From: Sequoia sempervirens
Taxonomy: Eukaryota > Streptophyta > Pinopsida > Cupressales > Cupressaceae
Reading direction: 5' to 3'
Assembly (NCBI GenBank): GCA_007258455.2
Contig: VDFB02321248.1
Span: 1 to 64,000, forward strand
DNA length: 64,000 nucleotides
The notes below the pieces were generated by a model, which did no database searches, had not been told where the DNA came from, and saw nothing but the letters and a program-made list of their open reading frames with translations. The translations under genes were made by a program, and so were the position numbers. This document shows, piece after piece, positions 46,843 to 60,667 of this stretch (position 1 is the first letter of the stretch; each line of letters begins with the position of its first letter).

Positions 46843-48089
46843 ATTGATGATTTTACATATAGATTAATATGCATATATAACAAAATAATCTCTTTAAAAT
46901 TTTTTTATTGTAGTTATAAACTCAAAGATAAGAGGTATAAGTGAGTAACAATAGCATACAATATTATCTTTTTTCAAATTTAACAAATTTGAAATGTAAT
47001 AATTATGTACATCATTTATGTGACTCTATTCTTAAGAAATTTAAATTGAGATGATGTATTTGGATACACTAGATATGCAACCCCTTTTAACTCATTGAAA
47101 TCTATTTATGACCAACAAGGAATTTGAATCATCAACTAAATCATGCATATACTGGTATTTCACAATAAGAATATAATCCCAAATTACCTCTAATTTAGAT
47201 ATGATTTAGCACCGATCAAACACAACATGCCTCACACTCAAGTCAAGTACAATCATATATTACCATTGAAAGGCCTACTATGACATATTTGAAGTAACCA
47301 CCATTGGGGAATAACTCAAACCTGCCTAACCAAGTGTTAAATAACCCTATACCTATATCTGCTCAACACACATGTCAAGCATACCTGCTCAATATAATAT
47401 TCAAAGCATAGCATAATCACCCAATATGGTAAAACAACATATCAATTGTAAATGAGTACATCCACATGTCATAGAATCATGAAAAAATTATTCACAATAG
47501 GAATAAAAATACACATATCCATGAAATCAAGTATTACAATACACCAAGAATATATAAACATCACACATGTATCTCCAAAATATCAAACACCAACAACCAA
47601 CATGTTGAGGGACCACATCTCAAAACATGTGGGTAGTCCAAATACACCATACAAAGAAAGAATAGAGACAAAACCAAAACTCACAATAAAATTGATGAAG
47701 TTTAAATATCAAAAAATACCCAAAGCAACAAGCACACGAACAACCTATGCATCCCCTAAAACATAGTTGAAAAATGATACTGACATATAGAAATCTCAAG
47801 GCTACAAATGATAAAGGAATTAAATATATAGTGTTATTTTCTTTCCTTTTCTTCATTAAGAAGGTGCTAACTTTTGTTGTAAACTCTAACATATTTCATC
47901 CACATTCCCATCTAGATTTATCATAATGAATAGAACAGGATTTTCTCTTAACATTAATTTTTCCATGGTACTAGTATTTTCCCTTGTCATCTTATTCCTT
48001 ATTACCACCATGATACTATTACCCAACCTCATACATCTTGAAAGAGACTCCCTTCTTGTCTACCTTAATGTAGTGCACTTAAGAACACA

Positions 48090-48860
48090 CCTTGTCCATG
48101 TTTTGATGTTTATCCATGACAACTACTTTTTGTAGTGATTAAAAAAACCTCCCACATAATTTATCAACAATACATGGTCCATAATTCCATTCACAAGATA
48201 AAATAATCTCTTTCTAAACTTACTTGAATATCCATAAACACTTTTCCCATGCTCTTTATTCAAATGATGTCATTACATCACTCTATATTCTTCAATGAAA
48301 TTGCTCAAATGAATTCCTAAATAGTGATTGAGTTCATCCTCCATGGACACTAGTTGTAACTTTTGAACCTACAAGGAGTGTGCATAACTTTCATACCATG
48401 GAAGAGCATTTCCATCAATTTGTATCTTATAAAAGATATTTGCTAGTGGTGAAAACTCATGGAGATCAAATTATAATATAATGTGTGACACCCATTGGTC
48501 TAATTTATTAGCCCTAATTTATCCATCACAGGTTTATATATCCTCTACCTTGAATAATCATCCCTTAGAGGTCTCACCTTGCTTCATTTATTTTTATTAC
48601 GATTATCCTTATTGGTTCTCTTATGATGGATCTATTCTTTGTATTAATACCAACATCATGCTTTCTAACTTGTCAAGTTTTTCTTCCACAACATATATCT
48701 TACCTACATCTTCTTATAGCTTATGCAAATTGGATTCTCCATCACATTCTCCTGACAATCTAGTTTTTGTTAACCACTCTATTGATTCAATTTTGGGCTC
48801 AAATGTTACTAAGTTTCTTCTTCCACTTAATCTAGTAGATGGCATAAACTTGTAATCCCT
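48090..48860 (-). pseudogene. Decayed LTR-retrotransposon gag, copy B
   Basis: Counterpart of the relic at 25.09-25.88 kb with the same MPSTR start and KFRN-type motif, and equally broken. It arose by the duplication, not by a separate insertion. Confidence 0.5.
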
Positions 48861-48904
48861 ACAACAAATAAACACATAAATGATATAATTACTTTAGTAC
48901 CACT

Positions 48905-51900
48905 TGATCTATAAATAATGAGGTTACACATCTCATTTCTATTCTAGTAAATAAATAATTTATGTAAAGAACTCCAAAAAAAACCTTAAATTGTATTATT
49001 AACCACATATACATGGATTCCACACATACAATGACACATAGAAATGAAGAACATACAAATATATTCAAATACACATATACAAAAATAATAATAGAAACAC
49101 ACAATTTGAATTTATATAGTTTTCCCTAGATAAAATCCAATATAGGGTGAAAAATACTAGCTCTAAAGTGAAATTACCTTTACTATAATGACAAAATGAT
49201 TGGTATATATGTTTATAGTGCTAATAAAAATTCATGAGCTTATATGGTGAATTTCTAGCTCTAATATAGAAAAAAACTACTCTCATTGTGAATAGATAAT
49301 CACTCCACATAGTCTAAGAATGGTCTACTATACCAAAATCTATACACAATTGTCTACTAGAAGCTTTACAATTTCTTATATGTGTTTCATATATGTTATT
49401 TCCACATGTTGAGAAGATCTCCATGTTTTTCTTGATAGACACTTGGATTTGCTGGTTAAGAGTGCATATTGAGGTTCTTTATTGAGTTATTCACATACTT
49501 TGTATGTTTGCTAAGAGCAAAGTGGACTATTCTTCCTATTTATGTATCATAATAGTAGGCTATAGAGCACAATAAGAAAGAAGAAATAAACCCTAAGAAA
49601 AATTGAAAATAAGATATCACTCAAAAAAATTAGATCTAAACATATCTAATTTAGAAGGTAAATCTATAGAGGGTGTAGAATACATCAAATTCATCAAAAA
49701 ATTAAGGGTTTTAGTTCCTCACAATAAATAATATAGGTTCATATAAAGCACTCAAACGTAAATAAATATAAAATCATTCTCATATATAAAGAAATGTGAA
49801 ATTTAGTCAGATTTTGATCATGGGGAAGTGTTATAATAGATATCAAAAAATGATTTGCCGATGCTCTATTTTTTATGGGACTTAGACAAAGATTTGAGAT
49901 TTTGACATTTGGTTGTATGTTGCTCTAGATCACCTACACAAATGTGCACTTGATCTCTTGCCTATTGATTCAAATCTATGATGTGCAGATATAATATGAT
50001 AAAATTCTCACTATTGAATCTTGGTTGCCTAGATTGTTGATGTCTAAATATTTATAAGGACCAATAGTGCTTACAAACACTAGTTTTTTTGTTGAATCTC
50101 AAGGTTTATGTTCTCCTAGGTTAGACTCCTAGATAGAACAACTTTATGGTTATAAGTGAAATTTGAAAACAAGCAAGTATGCAACAAACGTAGGATGATT
50201 TCACAAGTAGACGCATGCAAAAGACATTCTCCTTTAAGTTCTTAAATATAGATGTCCTTCTCACATTGCAAGGAGATTTCCCATATGATTTCAAATGCAT
50301 AAATGCATGTTGTTAAATACAACTACACTCACAAATCAACATAACATGCACAAGGGAAATAATTGGCAAAGTAGGAGTTTACATTTTGAATTTTAAAAGT
50401 TCTTAGGTTAAATCTATGATTGTAAAAGTTACTTGTATCAAGTTTGCACTCATATATTTGATCTACGGTAGGGAATCATAATTTTTTGAATCAATAATAA
50501 AACTCTAGAAATTAATGATGATAAGGATCAAAATATAAGTCAAGTTTATACTAGACATGCCACTTGTAAAGTAATATTATATTTACAAAAAAATAATCAA
50601 AAGAAACCTACAATATTAAAAAAGACATAAATATACAATTTTCACCAAAACTCTTATAAACCCTATTAATCATTTTTCTTAAATTTATAGTCAATAAACC
50701 TTAATTATGAACTTCTAGTATTTTAATTAATTAAAAATATATATAATCACCTCTTCTATTTTTAAAAGCTATTTATGATAAGAATCCAATTTAAAATAAT
50801 AATAACAAAAATTTCTAAAGTGAGTCCCCATTCCTACCTATTCTCCATGCTTACGTATGCAAATTGATTTAGCCGAATCTTTTAAAAGAACGTGTTTACA
50901 TTGATTAAATTAAATATGACGTACTTTCTTTGAAGATTTTTTGTGGAGGTGCAGCAACGCGGAAAGAACTTAAATGGTCATTCATGTGTGGAATTTTAGG
51001 TGAAGGTGAATGAAAATGAAAGGTGTTTTTATAGTTTATGATGTTATAAGGCGAAATAAAGGTCTTTTTATTATATATAATGTGAGAAAAAAAATTAGGG
51101 TTTTTTTTATAAATAGTTTATGATGTGTGAAAGAAAAAAATAGGTTTTTATATAGTTTATGATGTCAAGTGTTACGAGGGGAAAGAAAAAGAAAAGTCTT
51201 TTTATAGTTTATGATGTGTAAAAATTGTTTAACAGCTTTTTTTATAAATGTTTTAGATGACACTTTGTATCTATCAATAAGTGTAGTCTTTTTCATGCTG
51301 AATCACAAAGTGTGATCTAAAGCATTGATGAAAAACTAAATAAGCACATCAATAAAATATGATTTAATGATCAATTATATGTCTAACTCTTTCCTATCTA
51401 TTTTATGACACCTCAACAAAAATATATTGATGCAACATATTAATAATGTGAACTTAAAAATTTAAATTTAAAAATACATTTATCAAATAATTTACTACAA
51501 AATTTTGAAAATCATTCAAAAACTTAAAATTCAAATTCTTAAGTCTTCCCCCTATATCTATTGACCTTAATAATTAATTATGTTTGTTACATACTACCAA
51601 ATTAAGTCATTTCAATTATTTACACCCAAGTACCTAACATGTGAATATGTACTTGTGACAATTCAACAAACTTTGTCATACCAATTATTGATTACTTGCA
51701 GCAATTTGAATTAATTTTGGATTTTAAGTACCTAGACCATAAAGATTGTCGGATTTGAATTTGAATTGATTTACTTCATAAAGCTGATTCAACATTACAA
51801 TAACATGGTTTTAACTAAATGTTGGGTGAGATACTTTGCAATGCTATAATATAGAAGTGTTATTATTTGAAGGTTTAATTTTTATAATATGGGATTTAAA

Positions 51901-54513
51901 AATTTACTAATAAATATAATTATTTTATATAAAATATTAAGGTAAATTAAAGAGAATGTATAATAATAAAAAGGTGTATTTAGGTATTAGAGTTGAGATA
52001 ATAATAGTATTAAGTTATTTAAAATGATAAAAGAGGGATTAAAGATTTAGTTTTGGAAGCGGTAATATAGTATTTTGCTAAAGATTGTGTTCAATGATTT
52101 TGATTAGTGTTTTGTGATTAGATTTGGGATTGGTGTTCTAATAAATTGGCTCTAGTTTAATTCCACACCTACATAAATGATCTCAACAAGGGCATAAATG
52201 ATCTTTATGCCTATGGTTTCAACCTTTGTGTGAGGAATACAACTCTATCTACGTAAATGACATGTACGCTTATGATAAATGGAACTTATTTTCCTTAGTA
52301 TTTAAACCTGCAATGAATAACTAGTAGTGTTGATGGACACTTTTTAAAGCTTTATTTGCAAATATCTTCTAAGTGATCAAACCTCGATTCAATGGGTCTG
52401 ATAAAGAATTATATTATGTAAGCTATTATTGTAGTGTTATGTTATGATGCTCTCTAAGTGGTGATGCTAGTAGGAAAACAAGAGCTACTAGATGGATAAA
52501 ATGAGATTAGGGTTTGTCCTTTCATTCAACACCCTAAAACCCAAGTTTGATTGTTGTTTTCTTAATTTGGTAGGTAATAACTAATAGGAAAGGGTTTGCC
52601 TTGGTCTTGTAGAGGAGAGAATTTGCTACCCTTAAGATGACAAGATCTCAAGGAGCAAACTATATCTCCACTACCTCAGTTGACACAACTCAATTGAACT
52701 AGAAATGAAGGAGTGTGAATTTTAATAGAGTACATAAATTATCTAGACCTTTCAAACATTAGAAACTAAAAGTGTAGGGTACAGAGGTCTTTTGGAAAAC
52801 TCAACAAGCTATTTGTCCAAGACAACAACGCGACTGTCAGATGATTGTGCATCTTGCTAGTGTCTCGTATGGATAGAAAATAGAGTTGTCACCAAAAAGA
52901 CATAGAATACCATGCACAAGTTTCTAGACATGAAAGTGAGTGCAGAATATGAATGCACAAAATAAATATGCTAAATAGAAATAAAAAAAAATACAAGAGG
53001 TTTTAGATGTCACAGAGAATGTTCAATGACATTCAAGCTTGCTTTGAAATGTTCTTCCACCTACACCTACACACATAAGACCAAAGAGAAATGTTTGGGT
53101 AGTTGTTTAGGAGTTTGCTTCAGTCAAAGCCCCTTATTGGTGATTCCACCTCCACGAACAACCTTAGACAAGATAATAATATTAGACATGAAAAGATAAG
53201 AAAACCATATGATAATCAAATACATAGATTAAATGCTCAAGAATGGTTCTTGAAGATTCACCCCATTCAAGCACCAAAAGTGAGGCTTGTTGATGCAACA
53301 AAGGAGCAACAAGAACCTCCAAGATGATGGTGGTTTTCTTGCAAGATGAACTTGTGTTGCAATAATGGAGTTTCCTATGAAATTCGTGGGCAAGCTCTTT
53401 CCAAGATGTGTGTGTAGAAAGATGGAGAAAACTATGAAGTGTTGTGGAATGGAGAAGAACAAATATTTGTGTGTGTGTCCAAGAGAGACATAGTGCAAGA
53501 ATGAAGAATGGATGCATCAAGAATGAAGATTAAATTCCACTCTTTTCAAAAGAGACCTAGAAATTTTGGTTCAAACAACCATCCCGAGTGATTCTCGATG
53601 TGGTTGTAGGCTAGCAGAGGCAATACACTGCCAAAACATGATAGGTGTAACATCTCAATGGCCACCTTAGTCACGGATTTTCACAAGACACTAGCATGGC
53701 TTGTGGACGTCTTTATGGTGCACATTGGTATGTGGGAAAATTGGACTTAACAGTCAAGGAATAGGGCATGACAGATGGTGATAAATGGTTTTTTATTTCA
53801 GGTAGAGAATAATTATCTTATTTTATCTAAAGAGGAAGGCGTGTGTAGCGTGAAATCAAGTATAGAATGCAATTTATGATATTACAAGTACCAAAATTAA
53901 ATCTGAATTTAAAAATTTATAGGTCAATTCTAGAATATGAAACTAAACCAACTCCACCTCTAGACCTATGGATTTGACCCGAGTAGAGGAATTGGATAAA
54001 TATTGAGTCTAGAATCTTGGAGTATGTGAGGTTAGGTATAGGTTAGTTTGGTTAATTTACAATGATTACACATAAATATTCCATGTGTACACTTCATTAC
54101 ATGGTTAGGAAAAATAGATCAAGATGAGTCTAAAATAGGGGGAAAGTGCCAAGTGTGCACTTTCCATTCTTACATTTCCCTCCACTTTGACCAACATGTC
54201 AACTACTATGAAGATAAATGTTAAATTAAACAAGTATTAAATTTCCTAAGAAAGATATAGATATGGATTACTATTCCCACACTCCTTATAATGAGTGTTC
54301 CATCTTGCATCAAGCAAACTCAATTTTTTATGAGCAATATCTAATAAAAAAAATGAACTAGTCATTGAGACAATTGCTTGATGATGCCAATAAACAAAAG
54401 GTAAATGAAAAAAGATTCTAACAAGGGTTGAGAAGCAAATAACAAGAAGATATTGATATTTATTTAAAATGGTGAAAGACTTTAAAAACTAACTTATATT
54501 CATTGGGAATGAT
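48905..54513. other. AT-rich DNA of copy B, no gene
   Basis: Counterpart of 25,924-31,490. It includes the four-fold TTTATAGTTTATGATGT array (51,020-51,220), the GATCACACT-type palindrome (about 51,297-51,317) and the NAQEWFLKIHPIQAPKVRLV frame (53,230-53,325), which is open for 74 codons here from a TTG at 53,103. No function can be assigned. Confidence 0.45.
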
Positions 54514-54694
54514 GTTTTGATTATATGAGAAAAATAGGTTTTGAAGGGACCCAAAACCCTTTACATCACATTACATAAAAATGCTACTATGAAAGAGAAT
54601 ACACAATAAAGCATAAGCAATAGCCAACAACCAAAAAAAAGCAACCAAACAACAAGAAAGCAAAAACACAGAAAAAAACACATAGACACATAAA

Positions 54695-56319
54695 TCACTT
54701 CATATTCTTTAGTGTATTAGCCACCTCAATCTCCTAATTATAGTGCAGGTTAACCATATCCATCAACTCTTGTTTTTCTTCTTCAAACGTCTTCCCTAGG
54801 CTCCCCCTCGTTCTAGTGCTCGGGCCTTTAGCCTCCTCTTTTAAGTTCTTCTCCCCCTTCCCTTTGGAAGTTTTATCCTTCTCAAGCATTTCTACAAAGT
54901 ACATTTGATCCTCATGAAGCTGACTATTTTTCCAAAGAGAACCTCGAGAGAGTTTGCACTATTCTTGAAAAAACTATGACTAATTTGTAGGAGCTTTTTT
55001 ATGTCCTCATTTGTTTCCTTGATCTTTCCCTCCATTACACCAAGGCATATTTCACACCGGGCTTTGAAATCAGAAAATGAGCTTTCCAAATCCACCAACC
55101 TATAAATGAGTAGGTTTGATGAAGACCCCTTCAGTTGGTTACACATGTTCTCCTTCAAGCCCCTAATTTTAATGTCGACCTTGTTGAATTCCTGCTACAC
55201 CCATTTGGCAAGTTTAAAGGTGCAAGTGGCACCAGACCTACCCATGTCCAACAACTCATACATGGTAGTGTTATCATCATCAAGACAAGAAAAATCCTCA
55301 GAAATAGGATTAATATTTAAAGGCTTCAGTTTTCCAAGGTTTAGGTTCTCACCCGCATCCTCCCACACATCTGTTTCACCCAAAGCATCCTCACTGCCCA
55401 AATCCCCATCAATGTCCACATGTGGAGGAGTCTTCCAAGTAGGAGAACCCTCAACAACAATGGCATTATCAAAAATGACCTTTACCTATTCTAGAACCAC
55501 ATTCTCACCCTTCCCACCACCTTTAGACCCCGACCTGTGAAATTTAGCAATTATTTTGGAGGCCCTTCGAGGAAGCCCTTCCTACACATTATCTCGCAAC
55601 TGAATGGAATACTCCTCATACTTTCAAAAATTCCCCTTTTCCCTTTTCCTAGAAGGGGAAGCCATGGGGGAGGAGGAGACCCCCATAGTATTATCCTCCT
55701 CCACCTTCCACTCTTCATCACCATCATCACTCATCTCTGAACCAAAAGAAAAAGAATCTTCACTAGTGGTCTTCTCTTTACCCTTAACTGACTTAGCCTA
55801 ATCTCTAACATGCTCCATGATGAGAAAAATGAGCCTTTCATGAAAAATAGGGGACCTACGATTCTTGAGGTGGGAATAAACTAAAACCTCTAGAGAAGAA
55901 AGAAGAAAAAATGGAAAGGAAACATGCAAATCATGTTTGAAGTGGTTTAGCAGAGTAAAATGATGCCCTAGAATAGCAGTGAAAAAACCATCAAGAGTAA
56001 CATACCACATTAAAACTTCCCCCACATCAACCTAGATTCACTTAAGGGAACACCATTCATAACCCCACGAGGGAAGTTTCACTAGTTTATCTTTCTCCTT
56101 GCCCTCAAAAAATTGGTCCATGGCATCTTCGTTACTCTTCCTCTCTTTATAGAATTTGTGCCCATTCGTCAATAATCTAGTAATGAATGCAATAAAGTCT
56201 TTGTTGATGATAAACTCCATACCATTCACTTTCAAACACCTGTTATGCCAGTAGTGAAAAAAATTCACAGAGGCTTCAAGGTCATGACCATGAAGCCTTT
56301 CCAAATAGGGCATGACATG
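54695..56319 (-). pseudogene. LINE-2 ORF3, copy B, interrupted by the copia element
   Basis: The stop is at 54,695 after VANTLKNMK. The conserved N-terminal domain is readable: HVMPYLERLHGHDLEASVNF, NGMEFIINKDFIAFITRLL, KLPSWGYEWCSLK, MWYVTLDGFF and FTLLNHFKH. Unlike copy A, the GYEWCSLK and MWYVTLDG parts are in the same frame, separated only by two stops, which suggests that the copy A frameshift is a later one-base gain. The N-terminal residues lie beyond the copia element, from 63,381 to about 63,480. A part of the region near 55,620 (the KLVMQRTNSHG section of copy A) is deleted here. Confidence 0.7.
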
Positions 56320-56324
56320 CCCAT
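56320..56324. repeat. Left target-site duplication of the copia element
   Basis: CCCAT, repeated at 63,381-63,385. Copy A has a single CCCAT at the homologous position (about 33,459-33,463), the empty site. Confidence 0.93.
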
Positions 56325-57581
56325 TGTTGGAAACACAAGGGCAGACAACTAAGAGGGGGGGTGAATTAGTTGTCACAAAAATTCAAAACTTGTTCAACTT
56401 ATTAATCCTTATTCTCATATCTGATCAATATCAATGAAAGCATGAATCAACAACACATCAAAAACAAACATAACACCAATATTTTTTATGTGGAAACCCT
56501 GTTAGGGGAAAAATGACGGTGGAGGTCAATCCACAAATTATACCCTGTTAAAAGTATAAGAAGAATAAATGGGGAATGCACATGCATTCATGCACACTAC
56601 CTAGAGCTCACTGCTCAATTACAAAGGAAGACACGCTGTCTTACAAAGAGATTTAGATTACAACCATCTAGATTTTGAATTGTGAAAATAACATTTGCTA
56701 ATGCCTGATTACAGTTCCAGTTAAGCATATAAACAATTCTTCACTCTTCTACACACTTTTTCACACTTTGCTCTACCTTCGAATGATATTCTCACATACA
56801 CACACATAAGCACACTCTAGCATCCACTCACACACATTCGTTCTCTTCTATTTGAATAAACAATTGCTCTTATATATCTGCAACAAGAAATTTCATCCCT
56901 TCATGTCAACCTCAACAAGAATAGTAAAATGAATACAAACTATCAGCCCAAAAACATTAAAGATTATCAATGCAAATCAATAAAGGTTGGCCACAGCATA
57001 GTGAGGACCCAAATCAACATCTCCAACACAAAAACACTTCAATTAATTTCTCCTCAAAGATCCACAACACACTACAAACACTATGTCAGCCAAGAACAAG
57101 AAAAACATGAACACTCAAGAGAAAGTCTTGAATTGTGAGCACACCAATTAGTGTAGATGTGCAAGAAAGATAGAGCACGATCTAGAAACATCCACAAACA
57201 ACATGAATCACTAGATAAGCATCCGTAACAACTGTACTGACTGAAATAGCATCATCTTCAATTAGGAACACCGACTAAAGCAACAGAAAAACTGTCAAAA
57301 TGAGAATCTTCATAACTTGATCAAATCTTCATGCGGATCTCTAAAAATTGACATGGATACACTAGATACACTCAGCAACAAACCCTTTAGTCCACAATCT
57401 ATGATCATCAACACACAGAACTCACTGACATACTGAACTTCACTTCACTACTAACAACCTACAACTCATTTATTACAATTTTCTCAATATCCTCGACATA
57501 TATAGCTTCAAATGAATTAATGCTAATAGTGTTGACATCAATGAAAACCACATATCAACAACACAACCACAACATCCAAAA
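56325..57581 (-). repeat. 3' LTR of the copia element
   Basis: On the plus strand it starts TGTTGGAAACACAAGGGCAG and ends ACATCCAAAA; the other LTR ends ACATCCAACA, so the terminal CA is mutated here. This is the left LTR, which is the 3' LTR in the element's own orientation. Confidence 0.93.
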
Positions 57582-57600
57582 ATCTCCCCCTTTGGCATTG
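57582..57600 (-). other. Polypurine tract of the copia element
   Basis: On the minus strand GCCAAAGGGGGAGAT directly abuts the 3' LTR, as expected for the plus-strand primer of reverse transcription. Confidence 0.8.
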
Positions 57601-57940
57601 ATGGCAACACATGATGTGAAAAACACCATCAACACAACTAACTCAGGACACTTACTCCCCCTTAGGATTTGACTCATTTTCTCCTCAACACTTTCACATA
57701 ATATTCTCCCCACAAGGCTCTTCTCCCCAGATAATCACAATTTTTTCACATGACTCATCTCCCCCTTTGACATCAATAACAAAGATCTCTAAGATCTGAA
57801 CCACATATCTAAATTATTGAACCATCTGACTACTCCCACTGTGTAGCAACCACCATAACATCAATCTGAAACAAGATATGACTATGAAATGTATATACTG
57901 ATGCAAAGCAATGCATCCTTAGTTTTGATTAGGAGGGGTA
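57601..57940 (-). other. Untranslated 3' region of the copia element
   Basis: Minus-strand DNA between the RNase H end and the polypurine tract. It is rich in AAAGGGGGAGA-like words, with no coding region seen. Confidence 0.5.
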
Positions 57941-57944
57941 ATCA

Positions 57945-58560
57945 CCCCTAACTTCCCTATCACCCCTAACTTCCCTCTGAGATACTCAAAAGTATCCTTA
58001 GGCAATGGCTTGGTAAATATGTTTGAAATATGCTCCTTAGTAGGCACATCCTCTAGTCTGACTTCTTTTTCACTTACTTTCTCCCTCAAAAACTGAAACT
58101 TGATAGATATATGCTTTGTTTTTTAATGCATCACTGAATTCTTGGAAATATTAATAGCACTTGAATTATCACATAATACAACTCTGATATCCTTCAGCAT
58201 TTGCTTCATCCATAATACTTGAGTACAATTTTTAGCAACAACAATGTATTTGACCTCTGTAATAGATAAAGAAATGGCACTCTGCTTTTTACTTAACCAT
58301 GAGATTAGCTTCTTACCCAAGAAAAATGTTCCACCACTAGTACTTTTTCTGTCATTCACATCTCTTGTCCAATCACCATCAGTAAAGGAACTCAAGGTAA
58401 GATCATCATCTTTAGGATACCATAGGCCAAGATCAACAGTTCCCTTCAAGTATCCGAAAATTCTCTTCACAACAGTCACATGAGATTCCTTCGGATCAAC
58501 TTGAAATCTTGCAACAATACATACAACATTCATGATATTAGGCCAAGTTTAAGGTAAGTA
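57945..58560 (-). pseudogene. Copia RNase H
   Basis: The minus-strand frame contains RIFGYLKGTVDLGLWYPKDD, SFTDGDWTRDVNDRKSTSG, ISWLSKKQSAISLSITEVKY, VVLCDNSSAINISKNSVMH and, after a stop, KTKHISIKFQFLREKV and IFTKPLPKDTF. These are the standard copia RNase H motifs, with the catalytic D (FTDGDW), E (TEVKY) and D (CDNSSA) visible. Confidence 0.92.
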
Positions 58561-59671
58561 CAACAATCCACCAATCATTGATTTGTATCTTGTTTGATTT
58601 GCTTTCAAAGAATCATCTATGTTGTCAACTTGCATCTGGTCACCATGGGTGTACCAACTGGCTTTGAATCTTCCATACCAAACTTCATCAACAATTCCTT
58701 CACATGCTTGGAATGAGATATAAAAATCCCTTTATCTTATCGAGTAATTTTCAATCCCAAAAATAATTTCATCTCACCAATCATAGACATCTCAAATTCA
58801 TTCTGCATCTCATTAGCAAACTTCATGCACAAACCATCATCTCCTCCAAAAATGATATCATCAACAAATACTTCAACAATCAAATCTTTATTATGATCAA
58901 TCTTGAAATACATATTACTATCAGCAATACCTTTATTAAATCCAAGCTTCAGTAAATACTTGTCCAATTTGGCATACCATGCTCTAGGGGCTTGCTTGAG
59001 TCCATACAGTGCTTTCTTCAATTGACAAAACATATCTCCCTTATCAGTCAATTGAAATCCATCAGGTTGCTCAATATACACCTCTTCTTCCAATTCACCA
59101 TTTAGAAAAGCGGACTTGACATCCATTTGATAAACCTTGTAATCTTTGTAAGCAACATAAGCAAGAAATAATATTACAACTTCAATTCTAGCAACACAGG
59201 AAAAAGTCTCTTCAAAATCAATTCCTTCCATCTATGAATATCCTTTACATACCAGTCTTGCTTTGTTTCTAACCATATCACCTTGCTCATTCAGTTTTTT
59301 TCTAAAGACCCATTTAGTTCCAATGAAATTCTTATCCTTAGGATTGGGAACAAGAATCCATGTATCATTCTTTTCAACCTGTTTTAACTCTTCTTTCATT
59401 GCTTCAACCCATTGCTCATCTTTACATGCTTCATTCACACTAGTAAGCCCAGTCTTTGAAATCTTGAGCAATACTCTTCTAAAATATTTCTCCTAGTATA
59501 GACACCTTTGTTCTTATCACCTATAATCTGATCTTCTGAATGATTCAGTCTTACATACCTCGGAGTCTTCTTAGGATGTTCTTCAACTTCAGGCTCTTGT
59601 GTTCTCTCTTCTGCGCTTCCACTAGTTTCTCCTTCTTCTTCATTCTCCTGATTCACTAGATTGATTTGCAC
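58560..59671 (-). pseudogene. Copia reverse transcriptase
   Basis: Motifs on the minus strand: WVEAMKEELKQVEKNDTWIL, GTKWVFRKKLNEQGDMVRNK, a stop at 59,232, then [40 protein letters not shown] and the intact catalytic box VFVDDIIFG near 58,860. [11 protein letters not shown] precedes a stop at 58,737. Two more stops fall before RNase H. The acidic N-terminal linker (59,435-59,671) connects to integrase. The pattern is that of Ty1/copia RT, with the first Asp at QMDVKSAF. Confidence 0.93.
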
Positions 59672-59716
59672 TTGATTTATAGTTTGAACTCTATTTCCTT
59701 TGTTTTAACTATCATC

Positions 59717-60667
59717 CTAATCATCAGAGTCATATTCATAGGTTCTAGATGGTGTACCTAAGTCTTCATCAACCTTAACATTTTCACTTTCAACCATTTT
59801 CTTCAATCTTTTATTGTAACACCGGTAGGCCTTTCTTTTAGTAGAATAACCCAGAAAGATACCTTCATCACTCCTAGCATCAAACTTTCCTATGTCTTCG
59901 TCTCTCTTAATATAACATCTTCCAAATATCTTGAAGTATTTAACAGTAGGCTTTTGACAAGTCCATAGCTCAAAAGGGGTCTTACTAGTATCACCTTTGA
60001 TTTGTACCCAATTGAGTGTGTACACAACAGTATTCACAACTTCTCTCCAATAGAAATGAGGAACATTTCCTTCTAGCATCATTTTTCTAGCAACATCTTC
60101 AATTTTTCTATTCTTTCTTTCCACAACTCTATTTTGTTGAGGGTTTCGTGGTGCAGATAATTGTCTCTTTATTCCATGTTCTTCACAAAAAGAATTAAAT
60201 TCACTGGAAGTCAATTCACCACCTCTATCTGATCTCAAACATTTAATCTTCAAACTTGTCTCTGTCTCAACCATAGCCTTAAAGATCTTGAACTTTTCCA
60301 ACGCTTCAAATTTCTCCCTTAATAAATTAGCCCAAATCATTCTTGAATAATCATCAATAAGAAACATGAAATACACATAACCTTGTAAACTTTTGATTCT
60401 AGAGGGACCACACAAATCAGTATGCACAAGCTCCAACAATTCATTTGAACAATGCTTTTTACTCTGAAATGAAATTCTGGTTTGCTTTCCCAACTGACAT
60501 TCCTTGTATATTTCATTAGTAGGTTTCACCAATTTAGGTAGATCTCTCACAGCCTTAGTAGAACTTATCTTGACAATATTATCAAAGTTAACATGACACA
60601 TTCTCCTATGCCACAACCAACTTTCATCAACTTGAGCAATCAAACAACCTTTACTAGCAGCACTCAA
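59717..60667 (-). pseudogene. Copia integrase with GAG-pre-integrase region
   Basis: An unbroken frame of about 316 codons. The pre-integrase zinc finger is WLWHRRMCHVNFDNI with the paired Cys in a CQLGKQ motif. The core has HTDLCGP, LIDDYSRM, CLRSDRGGEL and RVVERKNRKI, so the D-D-E triad is intact. GIFLGYSTKRKAYRCYNKRL marks the C-terminal side. It joins the upstream protease frame across an A-run near 60,680-60,695, where a slippage-like frame change separates the two. The track's start at 60,667 is probably not a real initiation site. Confidence 0.93.

Larger units (their letters stand above)
47064..56324 (+). repeat. Segmental duplication, copy B (left part)
   Basis: This matches 24,083-33,462 throughout, including the gag relic, the motif array, the AT-rich spacers and the 3' part of LINE-2. 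It is interrupted at 56,325 by the copia element and resumes at 63,381. Small indels distinguish the copies, for example a segment near 51,700 (TTGCAGCAATTTGAATTAAT) present only here. Confidence 0.9.
54514..56324 (-). mobile_element. LINE-2, 3' portion, copy B (left of the copia insertion)
   Basis: This carries the same 3' tail (GTAAAGGGTTTTGGGTCCC on the minus strand near 54,540-54,570) and ORF3 up to the copia insertion point. The remaining upstream part follows at 63,381-64,000. Confidence 0.85.

Noticed and set aside
24083..54513. The 24-31.5 and 47-54.5 kb copies as giant LTRs of one element
   Set aside because: The similarity continues without a border into the LINE-2 3' part and RNase H, which belongs to a minus-strand LINE. 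No TG...CA ends or PBS/PPT are found at the edges.
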